Shown here in pieces: positions 1 to 9,918 of a DNA stretch of 64,000 nt. The stretch lies in NCBI GenBank assembly GCA_963922205.1, contig CAWUHX010000149.1, positions 124,001 to 188,000 on the forward strand, read 5' to 3'. The DNA comes from Romanomermis culicivorax. Taxonomy: Eukaryota; Nematoda; Enoplea; Mermithida; Mermithidae. The translations under genes were made by a program, and so were the position numbers. A model generated the notes under the pieces. It did not search any database, was not told the DNA's origin, and saw nothing but the letters and a program-made list of their open reading frames with translations. Each line of letters starts with the position of its first letter. Within the stretch, counting starts at the first letter, position 1.

Positions 1-205
1 AGAAAGAAATATAATTGTACGTTTCCTGAAAAAATCAAACGAGAACCTATATTCAAGTTGATGCGCAGTTCCAGATACAAAAAACATGTAGCAATTCCTA
101 AAAGTTTTACTGTCAAACTAACCACCGAACTTGTCAGTTAACTAACCAAGTGCATAGTAAGAATGGGCTAATTTAATTAGAGTCAGGTGAGTGCCTTAAC
201 GGGCA
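1..205. other. left flank, no gene recognised
   Basis: This is AT-rich flanking sequence outside the Polinton. All frames are closed by frequent stops. A donor-like GTGAGT follows a short open stretch near 186, but the stretch does not resemble any aldehyde dehydrogenase exon. I see nothing else here. Confidence 0.5.
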
Positions 206-670
206 CGTACAGGGGGTACACAAAAGATACCCCTGTACAAAACATATACATCAAAGTTTGCCGCCTTAACTGTGTGGCGCAATACAGGGAGTGTAGAAAG
301 TATAGTCGGTGATGTAATACAATCCGAATTTCGATAAGCATGTGGGGCGATACAGGGAGTGTAGAAAGTATGATCGACGATGTAATACAGTCTGAATTCT
401 GTTATGTGTTTGGGGTGATACAGCGGGTGTAGAAAGTACGCCCGAAGCTTCAACATGTAAAATTCTACTTCCATGTAGAAAGTACGCTCGAAGCTTCAAT
501 TCTAGAATTCTACATTTATGAATAAAGTACGTCTGAAGCTTCAATCCTAGAATTCTACTTCCATGTAGAAAGTACCCCATGGCTTCAACATGTACAATCC
601 TACTTCCATATAGAAACTACGCTCCAAGTTTTAACAGGTAAAATCGACCTCAATGTAGAAAGTATGCCTC
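206..670. repeat. Polinton left inverted terminal repeat
   Basis: This is the reverse complement of the right end at 8765-9010 for most of its length. The inner part holds several tandem copies of a unit of about 48 bp containing GTAGAAAGTACGC and GAAGCTTCAA. The left arm has more copies than the right, so the arms differ in length. Confidence 0.85.
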
Positions 671-701
671 GGCCGACTAGACTCGTACGTTAAAGTTTTT
701 G

Positions 702-911
702 TGGGACACATGTTTTATGTACTCAGGACACGTTTTTGAATGATTCCCTATGCTTAAGCATTGTTTTCGAGACACGTTTTTCAGGGCACGATTTTCTATG
801 TGTTTTGTAAAAAAACATGCCCCGAAATATTTGAAAACATGTCCGGAAAACAATGCTTAAGCGTAGGGAGTCATCACAAAACGTGTCCCGAGTACGTAAA
901 AAATGTCTCCC
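702..911. repeat. palindromic repeat, copy 1 of 3
   Basis: A long imperfect inverted repeat. One arm reads GGACACGTTTTTGAATGATT then CCTATGCTTAAGCATTGTTTT. The other arm carries AAAACAATGCTTAAGCGTAGGG and ACGTGTCCCGAGTA. Related palindromes lie at 1232-1421 and 1931-2089. Confidence 0.75.
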
Positions 912-1231
912 AAAAAAATTTTTTTTGCTAAAATTCTGTAAAAAAAGAGTGAAACCGTTAGATTGTTAGATTCTATGACCCTCAGGTGTTTTTTAAAATT
1001 TTCCCAAGAATGCTGAACAACCTGACCACTACAGTCAGCAACTATAGTATCAATTTTTTCAAAATTTTTTCACATTTTAATAAAATTTAATGGTTTCACA
1101 AAATTTCTGTACAATTTTAGAGAGTAAAATAATTAGATCACTGGCCTAAATCTAGCGGTTTTCATCCAACTCTTAAAATCTAACAGTGTTACTCGTTTTT
1201 ACTAGAAAATTTTGCTCAGGGCGTAATTTTT

Positions 1232-1421
1232 AAATACTCGGGACACGTTTTTGGATGATTGTCTATGCTTAACCATTGTTTTCTGGACATGTTTTTTACT
1301 CTTTTGGGTACGATTTCTTTACAAAATGAATGCAAAATCTTACCCAAAAGAGTAAAAAACGTGTCCCAATAACAATGGTTAAGCATAGGGAATCATCGAA
1401 AAATGTGTCCCAAGTATTTAA
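1232..1421. repeat. palindromic repeat, copy 2 of 3
   Basis: Same family as 702-911. The arms contain ACTCGGGACACG with CTATGCTTAACCATTG, and opposite them CAATGGTTAAGCATAGGG with GTGTCCCAAGTATTT. A short spacer separates the arms. Confidence 0.75.
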
Positions 1422-1930
1422 AAATTGTGCCCCAAGCAAATTTTTTTTGTAAAAAACAAGTAAAGCCATTAGACCGTTAGATTTTATGCTTGGATCCTCA
1501 CAATCTAACAATCTAATAGGTTTACTCGCTAGATCGTTAAATCCTATGCTAGGGTACCTTTTCAAAATCTACTAAATTTACTTGTATACAAAATTGAAGC
1601 GTTAGACTTGTCAAGAACGAGTAAAATAAACCAACTGCTGGACAAAGCATAAAACTATAAAAATGAATTATTGTAGAATAGATAGTCTACAACTGACATA
1701 CTTGATGGTATTAAATTACCAGATGAACTAGACAGTATCATATTATGTAAACCATAAAACTATATGACTCCAGGGCACTTTGAAAAATTTTTAAAGAATG
1801 CAGGATGAACTGGTCAAAGACAGTATCAATTTTTTTAAATTTAAATTTTTAGTGTGACACTTATAATCTAACAACCCATCGGTTTTACTTGATTTTTCAC
1901 CAAAATTTCTGCTCGGGGTGCAACCTTACA

Positions 1931-2089
1931 TACTCGGGACACGTTTTCAATGGCTTCCTGTGCTTAGGCATTGTTTTCAGGGCATGTTTTTACTGTTTTC
2001 GAACACATTTTCCAAATACCTCTATAAATGTGTTCTGAAACAGTAAAAAACGTGCGCCTAAAACAATGCTCAAGCATAGGGAATCATCA
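1931..2089. repeat. palindromic repeat, copy 3 of 3
   Basis: Same family as 702-911 and 1232-1421. The left arm has TACTCGGGACACG and the right arm has ACAATGCTCAAGCATAGGGA. It sits exactly where the penton reading frame loses similarity, so it probably replaced that gene's 3' end. Confidence 0.7.
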
Positions 2090-2094
2090 TTGGC

Positions 2095-2851
2095 ATAGGG
2101 GAAAGCATAGGGAAAACATATGTGTTTTATATTGATTTCTATACTTGTAATTTCTTTAGCAATTATGGGCAAATAATATGGTGTTTCATATGATCGATTA
2201 ACTATATCATTGAAAATGTCATGTACATCTACTATGCATAACAAAGGTGTTAAAGTATTTCCTACCATATGTTTTTTTACCATATTATAATAAACATGAA
2301 ATGTTTGAAAATTTGTTTCTACATGCAGAGGTTTCTCTGCTCTTAACAGTGCAGCTGTCTCATAAATTTTGTCTATAAAAATGGAAGCAGTTCTTTCAAA
2401 TCTTAACATAGTGGCTAATCAATCATTGGAAGTTATTTTTCACAAGGTGGAAGGAGGTTGCCTGTAAAGAGTTATAATATTGTTTTCATAGGCATATGGT
2501 AGCTATCTTTCCCGAATAAGATCTAGCATGAGCTTCAATAGCTCTATTGATTTCATCAACTATTTTTCCTATGTCTTATTGATATTTATCAGGTATTTCA
2601 ATCTTCTGAGCTTTATTTTTAATAGTGTTTTATTTGTTTGATTTGTAAAAAAGTCTAAGAACATTGTCTTCATTTTCAGAGTTTATAGTTTTCCAACTGT
2701 ATGGATAAATTATTCCCCTAAGTCCAACCTCCCACGATCTATCTAATCTGATATGATGAGGTAAACTAGCATAAAAGTTGGAAGGCATATTCTGAGCTTC
2801 AGTATTACTTGGAATAGTAATGTAAAATTGATCATCAAAACTGGCTATCAT
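2095..2851 (-). pseudogene. Polinton penton (minor capsid) protein remnant
   Basis: Two open pieces belong to one gene. The 2630-2851 piece starts with an N-terminus typical of Polinton penton proteins: F-x-I-T-I-P-S-N, then a region with LPHHIRLDRSWEVGL and Y-P-Y-S-W. The 2095-2409 piece carries the family's C-terminal pattern, with VGNTLTPLL, Y-E-T-P-Y-Y-L-P and I-E-I-N-I-K. The interval 2410-2629 is closed by stops in the expected frame. The normal C-terminus, a basic beta-strand ending in LHFR-like sequence, is missing because the palindromic repeat at 1931-2089 abuts the frame. In an intact element this protein would form capsid vertices. The family assignment comes from remembered conserved motifs. 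Confidence 0.72.
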
Positions 2852-3332
2852 TGAATTTTGAAGTGTTTATAGTAGTAGGATTTGGTAAATAAAACCTAAC
2901 TTTGTGTGTAAAGGTTCTATCAACAACTGAGTATCAGAATTGCGTAAAGATAAATTGATAACTGATGTTATTGCTACTATGTATATCAGTACAACTTATG
3001 ATAACAAAACAGCTTTGTTTTTGGGTGAAGATCTTCCAAAAAACTTTCAAACAGTAAACTGTCATGATATTGTCGGGGGAGTAGTTTTGATTTCAGCACT
3101 CATAGAAGGAGACTGTGTTGGTATCATCATAAAATGTGTACAACTAAAAAAACTTCAATTTATTCTCCATATAAACAATAAAAATAGGTGTGGTTTAATT
3201 TTTATCTAATCAAAGTCAGCAAAACATAGTTGAAATATTTTATATGTCAATTTTTTAAGCAACACATGGCTTACACTGAATTTTTTACAAAAGTTTATCA
3301 TTCAACGCATAATTTGTTTTATTAAAAATCTT

Positions 3333-3716
3333 TTATGTTTTACGTAAGGAATAATTTTCAGCTTTGTAATACAAAAAGTATGAACTGTAAACACCACAAA
3401 CCTTACTACTTAAATACTGTAATAGCATTCTATTTATATCTACAACTTTAGCTTTTTCGCTCATGTAATCCACAAATTCTGGAACTATAGGATACAGAGC
3501 ACAAGAATCAAAATAAAAAACATCGTTACTGTCAATATACATTGTGTCCCAATGTGTTCCTGGTACATACAAGCGATCAATATTAATGATTAATGCACAG
3601 GGTTTAGCAGTTATTGTAGGTAATCAATCACTAGCATAAATGCTTAAAAATTTTTTTCTGAGTACTGGATCCTGTTTAGCGTAATAAAGTATTTCTTCAT
3701 TATTCACTGCTTTCAT
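3333..3716 (-). pseudogene. Polinton adenain-like cysteine protease, one in-frame stop
   Basis: The frame runs from ATG at 3716 to the stop at 3333, about 127 codons, with a single internal TGA at 3624-3626. Hallmarks of the C5/C48-like maturation protease are visible: G-T-H-W with the candidate catalytic His, a following Y-I-D and F-D-S acidic patch, P-E-F-V-D-Y, and V-C-G-V-Y-x-x-Y-F-L-Y-Y near the C-terminus with the candidate nucleophilic Cys in VCG. The length fits the family's core. It lies just downstream of integrase in the same orientation. The rest of the frame is well preserved, so the stop looks recent compared with the damage in neighbouring genes. Confidence 0.8.
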
Positions 3717-3762
3717 AATTTTTTTTTAATATCCAGCTATTAAATTTTTCAGGATACTTTTT

Positions 3763-4735
3763 CTACTTGACAAACAAATGCATCCAACCATCCAACAAAC
3801 GTTTTTTCTTTATTACTTTCTCAACTTTGTATTCGTGAGTTTCAGGATTGAAATCATTTTTTTTCAATTCTTTTTCATAGAAGGTGCTGACTATATCCTC
3901 TCCATGCAAATCTTGTATACAGTATACAGGCTCGCTTTTATGTTTAATAATTTTCTTAATGCAGAAAACTTCTTCACTCCACTGAGGTAAATATTTTTTA
4001 TCAAAAACTTGCCCATGTTTACCAATTCTCACATATCTCCGAAATTCAATTTTACTGTCGTTTGAATAATTAACATTCGTGGGTTTTTCATTTATAGATC
4101 TACACATGCTATGATTATATTAAATTACTACTTTAGGCAAAACATCCAGCCATGTGTAAGTATTGCAATCAGTAAAATATTTCCATAGTTTTGTTTTCAA
4201 TGTTCTATTAAAACGCCCAACTATAGACATTTAATATCATCATTTTGTGATGTGTTATATCATTAGATGCTAATACATTTTGAAAAAGCTTATTTAAAAA
4301 TTCTGTCCCTTTATTGCTACAAACTCACCATAGACATCACCTGCAACTTAAAATTTTAGAAAATGCATCACATATGTTTGTAGCATTTTTAGGTTTCAAA
4401 GGTTCTACCCAAGCATACTTGTTTAATACATCTATACATGTTAGCATGAATGTATGACCTTCAGTAAATTTTGCAAGCCTTGACATATCAGCTAAATCAA
4501 TTTCCCATTGCTGATCTATAACTGTAATGTATATATGATTTATTTTGATTTTTTGCGATCCAGTTTATGTAACTTATACAAATCTTGTTTTTGGAGCCAC
4601 TCTTCAACCTACTTTACTGTAATTTTGTAATCATGCTTCTTAGATTCTTTACACAACTTGTATGATCTCCCAAATGCTGTTCCATGCATCAAAAAATTTT
4701 TATACAGTTTTTCTAGTATTTCGCCTATTATTCAG
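3763..4735 (-). pseudogene. Polinton retroviral-type integrase remnant
   Basis: Reading from high to low coordinates, the N-terminal part (FLMHGTAFGRSYKL then V-E-E-W-L-Q-K-Q) is followed by the catalytic core containing W-E-I-D-L-A-D-M, which supplies the first Asp. A G-T-E-F block follows in which the expected preceding Asp-Lys reads Asn-Lys. After frame breaks near 4110-4330, the C-terminal domain (3763-4107) has Q-W-S-E-E-V-F and P-V-Y-C-I-Q-D-L-H-G-E, the chromodomain-like end seen in Polinton integrases. One in-frame stop lies near 4611. The intact enzyme would insert the element into host DNA; this copy cannot. Confidence 0.82.
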
Positions 4736-4829
4736 AATACATAGGTGAATAATTAAAAAACACTCGACTTGTTTTGGGAGTGATCTTTTGATTAAATGAG
4801 CACAATTTTAAATGAGCATGTCTGGAAGT

Positions 4830-5612
4830 TTAGGGCATTAATATTCTAGAAGTATCTTCATTGGCTGTTTCCATTCTTCCAACATCTCCTTCACTACTAT
4901 TTGCTGTACCTAAGTGTTTTATTTTACTTTTATCTAAGCAATTCAAAATAATTTTGTGTGTGATAAATTTTTTATGATTGTCCTCATACTGATTGAAATG
5001 AGGATTTTCACTATTCTTGGTAAGTGCTAGTCTTTCAAACTTTCCAACAGCTATGCCAGGAACACTAGATTTACGAAGAAGTGTAGCCAATTCCACCATT
5101 CCTAGAGGTGGTGCAGCCATTTTCTTTTGATGACTGAAATTATGAATTAAATCAAGAATATGTGAATATTTTACGGGAAAAGAATCAACTTGAATTTGTC
5201 CTTTAGAGTCAATGTCTATAGCAGTATTATTATGAATATGATCTAGCTAAAGTCGTGAATTGGGTTTAAACTCCTCAGGTACTTGCTCAAGTGTTTTTTC
5301 ATCCAACCACTTATTATCATTAATCTTTGTAGTGTTAGTACAACTTTCTCCTCCTTCACTTCTGTTAGCATGTGATGGTTTGAAGATCACTGTAGGCCAT
5401 TTGATGCATTCATTTTCTAGCATAAGGTATTGCAAAAATAATCGTGAATACATTTCATGCTTTTTCTTCAGCACTAAAGTAGGATCCATCAGAATTTGTT
5501 CCAACTCTTTCTGAAAACTCCCAACTTGCTTTTCTATACCCATCTTGTGCGTACTTGGTAATTTATTTACAAGTTCATGTGGAACCAAAGTGTACTTATT
5601 TCCAAATTTCAT
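4830..5612 (-). pseudogene. conserved Polinton protein of unknown function, split by one stop
   Basis: Two long open frames (5247-5612 and 4830-5120) are in the same frame, and the stretch joining them is open except for a single TAG at 5247-5249. The N-terminus (KYTLVPHELVNKL) matches the widespread Polinton protein that begins with a [K/R]-Y-x-L-V-P-x-E motif. The middle has a helical segment around LEQILMDPTLVLKKKHEMY. After the TAG the frame resumes with I-D-S-K-G-Q-I-x-V-D-S and K-M-A-A-P-P-L-G-M, a second conserved block of that family. Together they make about 260 codons. It lies between integrase and the small basic protein, the order common in animal Polintons. The function is not known to me. 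Confidence 0.65.
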
Positions 5613-5619
5613 TACTTTA

Positions 5620-5950
5620 AAACTTTTTCAGTAAAAATGTTTGCAATAGTTGACAATAAAGGAGCTAGAAATAAGGGTAAAAAGTTTCCACTGCTTTGTA
5701 TTGTTTTTCGTGTTTTACAAAGTAAATCTTCATGCTTTCTACCTTGTCCTTTTTGAGCTAATGAACGATGTAACATTTTATGTTGTGAAAGTTTGTTCCT
5801 TGATAATGTACTTGAATATATATTTTCGATTAAAAGATTGTAACAAATTTTTCAAATGCAGCAAATCAATTTGGGGGTGAACAATGTTTTTAAAATGCTT
5901 TATGTTGTTTCGAAGTGCAGTTTTTGAATACGTGCAATTCATGAAAATCA
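5620..5950 (-). pseudogene. small basic Polinton protein remnant
   Basis: A minus-strand frame contains K-M-L-H-R-S-L-A-Q-K-G, followed by a region ending in NFLPLFLAPLLSTIANIF. This matches the C-terminal half of a small Polinton protein that has a basic helix and then a hydrophobic tail of L-P-L-L-L-A-P-L-x-S-type sequence. Upstream, towards 5950, the frame is interrupted (CI stop KICYN). Intact relatives are roughly 120-200 residues. It sits directly upstream of the 4830-5612 gene and downstream of the ATPase. Its role is unknown; a virion core or membrane role is possible but unproven. Confidence 0.5.
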
Positions 5951-6044
5951 GCACAAATATGAGAGGCCATGCATGAACCAACTTTTCATTAAGCATAAAA
6001 AATGTTAAAATGATCAAATGATAAAACAAATCAATAAACTGGGA

Positions 6045-6650
6045 TATACAGTATTATACATTTATCATTTGGAAAAATTTTTCAGGAAATATTTGCATTC
6101 AATCAGTTAATAGATAACCATATGGTTGATTTGTAGCATCTTCATAAGCTTCAGTCAATAATTTTGATTAGGTCTGAAAATTTGGTGGCCAAGAGCTTGT
6201 ATTTGTAACTTATCACTAGGATTCTTTAACAAAACAAGGTACTGAGCCTTAATTCTACTAGTACGCATTATATTGAAAAATGTGTTTTGTACTATGTGTA
6301 TGATAGAAAGATTCCAATGACGTGATCCTTTGGTTAAGAGTCGAGTTAGACAGATATCATTTTTCATATCTTGCATCATGTCATCTAGAATCAACAATTT
6401 AGGAATGTTTTTAGTCCTATGAAGATTGTCAGTGTCGGGAAGCCTTGGATAAATGTTATGTTGAAGCTTTTTTGAACTAATTCGTCATATGCTTATTACC
6501 TTCCAGCATAACATCAGAAAATCCTGACAGGTTGTGGGGTAATTAAATCTTTAGAAAAAAGCACTAATTTCTTTACAAACTCCATTTATCTGGATTTGAT
6601 GGATGCTGCTACTATACAATTAAAGGATGTTTCCATAAAGATAAGCTTTC
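6045..6650 (-). pseudogene. Polinton FtsK/HerA-type packaging ATPase remnant
   Basis: The open piece 6155-6397 begins at the Walker B region L-L-I-L-D-D-M-M and continues with L-L-T-K-G-S-R-H-W-N-L-S, I-I-H-I-V-Q-N-T-F-F and Y-L-V-L-L-K-N-P, all typical of Polinton packaging ATPases. The frame then shifts, and the conserved E-A-Y-E-D-A-T-N-Q-P-Y-G-Y-L block appears in another frame at about 6110-6150. Upstream towards 6650, disrupted pieces of the pre-Walker B region can be read. I could not find an intact Walker A loop. The intact enzyme would pump element DNA into capsids. Confidence 0.75.
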
Positions 6651-7138
6651 AGCCATTTTAATAACAACCAATAAATTTATATGTTTGTCTCATAAAACTA
6701 TATTGCAGTAGAGAAAATCCTGTCTTTATTGTAAATTATGTAGAATGAAGCCTCTCCCCTTTTTGTGTTTTTATATTACAATGTGCAAAACCACACTTTT
6801 TTTGTAAAAAACATCAACTATATCTCAGTACAAATTTACCAATTTTTATAAGCATTTCTTCATTAATATCATTATCATAATGGACATTATTATCTATAAA
6901 ATAACATACAGTATCATTGATTGCATTGTGACTGGAACTTGTAAGAAATAAATAATGATAGAGTCCTGTCAGCAGATTCATAAATTTCTTTGTTCTTTAT
7001 ACATATGTACTAAATTTTTTCAAGTAAACAAAAAATTGCAGGAGAAATATCACGATTGTAAATCAATTGACATCCAGGACATAAATGCTCTCCATTTTAT
7101 AAGCCTATTTTGCAATAACAATCTAAATGAATAACCTT

Positions 7139-7740
7139 CTAAATGCTTTTTAAAACAATTTCGCTGCAATTTATAATATATAATTTTTCAGCTTTAACAA
7201 TATCTGGATGGATAAACCATAATTTGCCATCAATTTTCATATTAATGAGGCCATGGAACAAATTGACGTAATTAGGTTGGGAATAATCATAATTGAATAA
7301 ATCTGTCAAAGTAACTATAAAATGTTTGATTTTAGCTTTTGGCACAGAATCTTTGTCGAATAGTGATTCCCATTTTTGTAACAGTATATGGTACAATGAT
7401 TTGAGCTCCCCTTGAACCAATACTTCTATTTCACATTTTAGCCTATACCACTCTAAAACTTCCTGAAATGGACAAATGCATTTTTAGTTTATCAAATCAT
7501 TTCATTAGTGCTACCTCTCTATGAAGAAAGCGGTCAATCTTTTTAGATGTATCAACGAATGGCCAACATGCAAAATAGCTATCTAGGGTCACTCCATACC
7601 CTAAATCAACATGACGGCATACTAGTCTATGTATGTAAGAATCCTCAAGTAGACTACTGGCGATGTAGCTCAGCTTATGTACTGAGGTAAGATCAACTTA
7701 AAATCGACTTCAATTGAATCATCTTCATCACTATATATAG
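7139..7740 (-). CDS. unrecognised gene with a 52-bp intron inside the Polinton
   Basis: A minus-strand frame (7515 upward to about 7706) ends at GAG followed by GTAGCAC. A second frame resumes after TTTCAG at 7462 and runs to a stop at 7139. Removing 7463-7514 (52 bases) joins them in phase (HRE then EVLEWY) into about 170 codons. The protein has no family I recognise. It contains RHVDLGYGVTLDSYF in the first exon and KHFIVTLTDLFNYDY with WFIHPDIVKAEKLY in the second. Past the stop the same frame continues with C-x-C and C-P-G-C pairs, suggesting a lost zinc-binding tail. The 5' end is not determined; a stop lies just upstream of the first exon and a better frame (DEDDSIEVDF) lies beyond it. 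It may be a Polinton cargo gene or a captured host exon pair. Confidence 0.4.
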
Positions 7741-8764
7741 GCGAGAACACAAAATTGACGTATTTGTTTTGAACAATAGTAACCACTGTTTTTTTCTGCA
7801 CAGTGCAGACTTTTCAGGCTTCGTACAAAATTTTTTTTTGTGATTTCTGCACTGGTGCAAAATTTTTTTTAGTTCTGTGTTTGATCACATCGGATACAGA
7901 AAAGATGCATTTTGGAGGATTTTAGAAGGTCATAATCTCAGAATATTCTGGCACTTCGCGCCAGCTATAACTTTAATAAGCATTATTTTTTATTTCCTAG
8001 CTCAGGTGCAGCTCCTAGCATGTCTACCTTCACTTATCATTTAATCTTTAATAGTTTTCTTCATCTTAAACGTATTATCTCATGTTTTAATTGGAAATCT
8101 TCAATATTTTATCTTGATATTTAATGAAGATTCACATTTTTTTCTTGACACATTTTTTTGAGGAAGATCTATACATCAAGTCTGTAAACTTTTTGAAACA
8201 ATTATTCCTTTCTTAAGATAAAATTAATCAAAAAGCTCCATGGAAGTAGTTTTTAGAAATTTCTACTCTTCTTACTGATACCTTTTTCAGCCAAGTTCAT
8301 GAGATTTTGCAAATAAATTACTGGTTTTAAAATTTTTCAAATATAAAGTCTAGAAATTACGACTTTTAAACACAAAACTCGAATCTAATTCTTGAAATAA
8401 GTGTTTGGAAAATTGATTTTCCAGCGTCGTAGAAAACCCAAGAAAATTTTCGGGTGCTTCGCGCCAGAAAGATCAATATCTTTTTTGGGCTCTCACTTGT
8501 CATCATAGAGGACTTTACCATCGATTTCTCATGTAATTCAAAGTCATTATGCTCTTGAATAGTTTGCTGGAAAATTTGTTCCACAATGCTTGTAGATTAG
8601 ACATCGATTGAACTCAAAAATTTCAAATGCTTCCTCAATTTTAATGAATTAAAGGCTCTAAAAACACCAAAAAATTTAAAAAAGCTCAAAAATACTTGAA
8701 TAAAGCATATAAGAGCATTTTTAAGCGAAAAATGGTTTTAAGAAAATGGGGAAACAAACTTTGA

Positions 8765-9010
8765 CCCCTCCATGTAGAAAGTATGTTTGAAGCTTTGGGC
8801 GTACTTTTTATATGAATGTAGAATTATAGGGTTGAAGCTTCAGGCGTACTTTCTACACTCCCTTTATCGCCCCGCACGCTTAACAAAATTTAGATCGTAT
8901 TACACCATCGAATATACTTTCTACACCCCTGTATCGCTCCACACAGTTGAGGTGGTAAACTTTGAAGTATATGTTTTGTACAGGGGTATCTTTTGTGTAC
9001 CCCCTGTACG
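8765..9010. repeat. Polinton right inverted terminal repeat
   Basis: Reverse complement of 206 onward. Both arms share the outer CGTACAGGGGGTACAC, an internal ATACCCCTGTACAAAACATA and repeated GTGTAGAAAGTA motifs. It marks the outer boundary of the Polinton at about 9010. Confidence 0.85.
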
Positions 9011-9918
9011 GGTCAACTACTAACATCAATCATGATTTCATGAGTTGATTATACAATAAAAGCAGGTTATCGGAATTGACAAATCCACACATTAGTTTGA
9101 CACCAACAAAATAACATTTTTCATCCGTGCTAACTGTACTAATGAAATATTTCTTCATTAGCATGAATGCTAATGGGAATAGCACTAAAAATCCTGTACA
9201 TTAAGTTAAATTACATAAGACAAATTAACATAAAGATTACTAGCTCTTACAATCAGGAGTCTTTCACGTTTTTGAGCCTTTCACAATAGAAAAGATAGGA
9301 TATGCTCAAGCATATACTGCTTTCGCGCTTATGAGCCGTTCATGCTAATGAGCTCATTCGCTGTTGTGGGCCGTTGGCGCTTATGAACCCCAACCTAATT
9401 ATTTACTATATGAATTTTATGGATTGAATAGGTTCACAAATTTTTACTTCCAAATTCATGAAACACAGGCTCTTGTTTATGGTCTTTCACCCAGAAAAAG
9501 GAAAAAAAGCTACGATCCATATTCCACTTTCTTGTAGTTTTGACGAATGTACATTTTCAGTGTCAAAAGTAGTAGCTTCTAGTACAGTTTTGTCTAGTGC
9601 GTTTAATGCTACGCTCATGAATTCTGATATTATTGGAATCAGGTGTTACTTTAATTTGATCGTCGGTGGATCTTCACATTTGTGTCACTTTTGTCACAAC
9701 ATTTTGGATTATACAATAACTTAGAGCTATCTTCCATGCTCCAACTAGATTACAGAATGTGAGAATAAAGTCGAAAAATCCAGTGATTTTTTTCAACCGA
9801 GATCAGGTCCGAGCTTGAGGGCATACGCTTCTATATTTGCAGTACCTATCATTTATTGGCGATGCCATATTTGTGCTTCAAAAATATTGGAATGGTGTTG
9901 CAGTCAATCATTTTTCAG
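9011..9918. other. spacer between Polinton and first visible ALDH exon
   Basis: No convincing exon is present. An open stretch at 9458-9724 (+) has no recognisable domain. Around 9320-9390 there is a short repetitive patch with GCTTATGAGCCGTTCATGC and CGTTGGCGCTTATGAAC. If the gene is intact, this stretch is intron 5' of the WNFP exon. Confidence 0.5.

Larger units (their letters stand above)
206..9010 (-). mobile_element. decayed Polinton/Maverick element
   Basis: The element is bounded by inverted terminal repeats: the left end reads CGTACAGGGGGTACAC and the right end reads GTGTACCCCCTGTACG, and similarity continues inward for about 240 bases. Between them, on the minus strand in 5' to 3' order, are a gene of unknown type, packaging ATPase, two small conserved Polinton proteins, retroviral-type integrase, adenain-like cysteine protease and penton (minor capsid) protein. 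This combination is diagnostic of Polintons, which are self-synthesising virus-like transposons. The element is about 8.8 kb against the usual 15-20 kb, and no protein-primed polymerase B or double-jelly-roll major capsid gene could be found. Nearly every gene has stops or frameshifts, so it is a dead, internally deleted copy. I could not identify a clear 6-bp target duplication. Confidence 0.88.

Noticed and set aside
2940-3209. plus-strand 89-codon frame inside the Polinton
   Set aside because: Opposite to all other genes of the element, without recognisable motifs; probably chance, or a shadow of a decayed gene between protease and penton.
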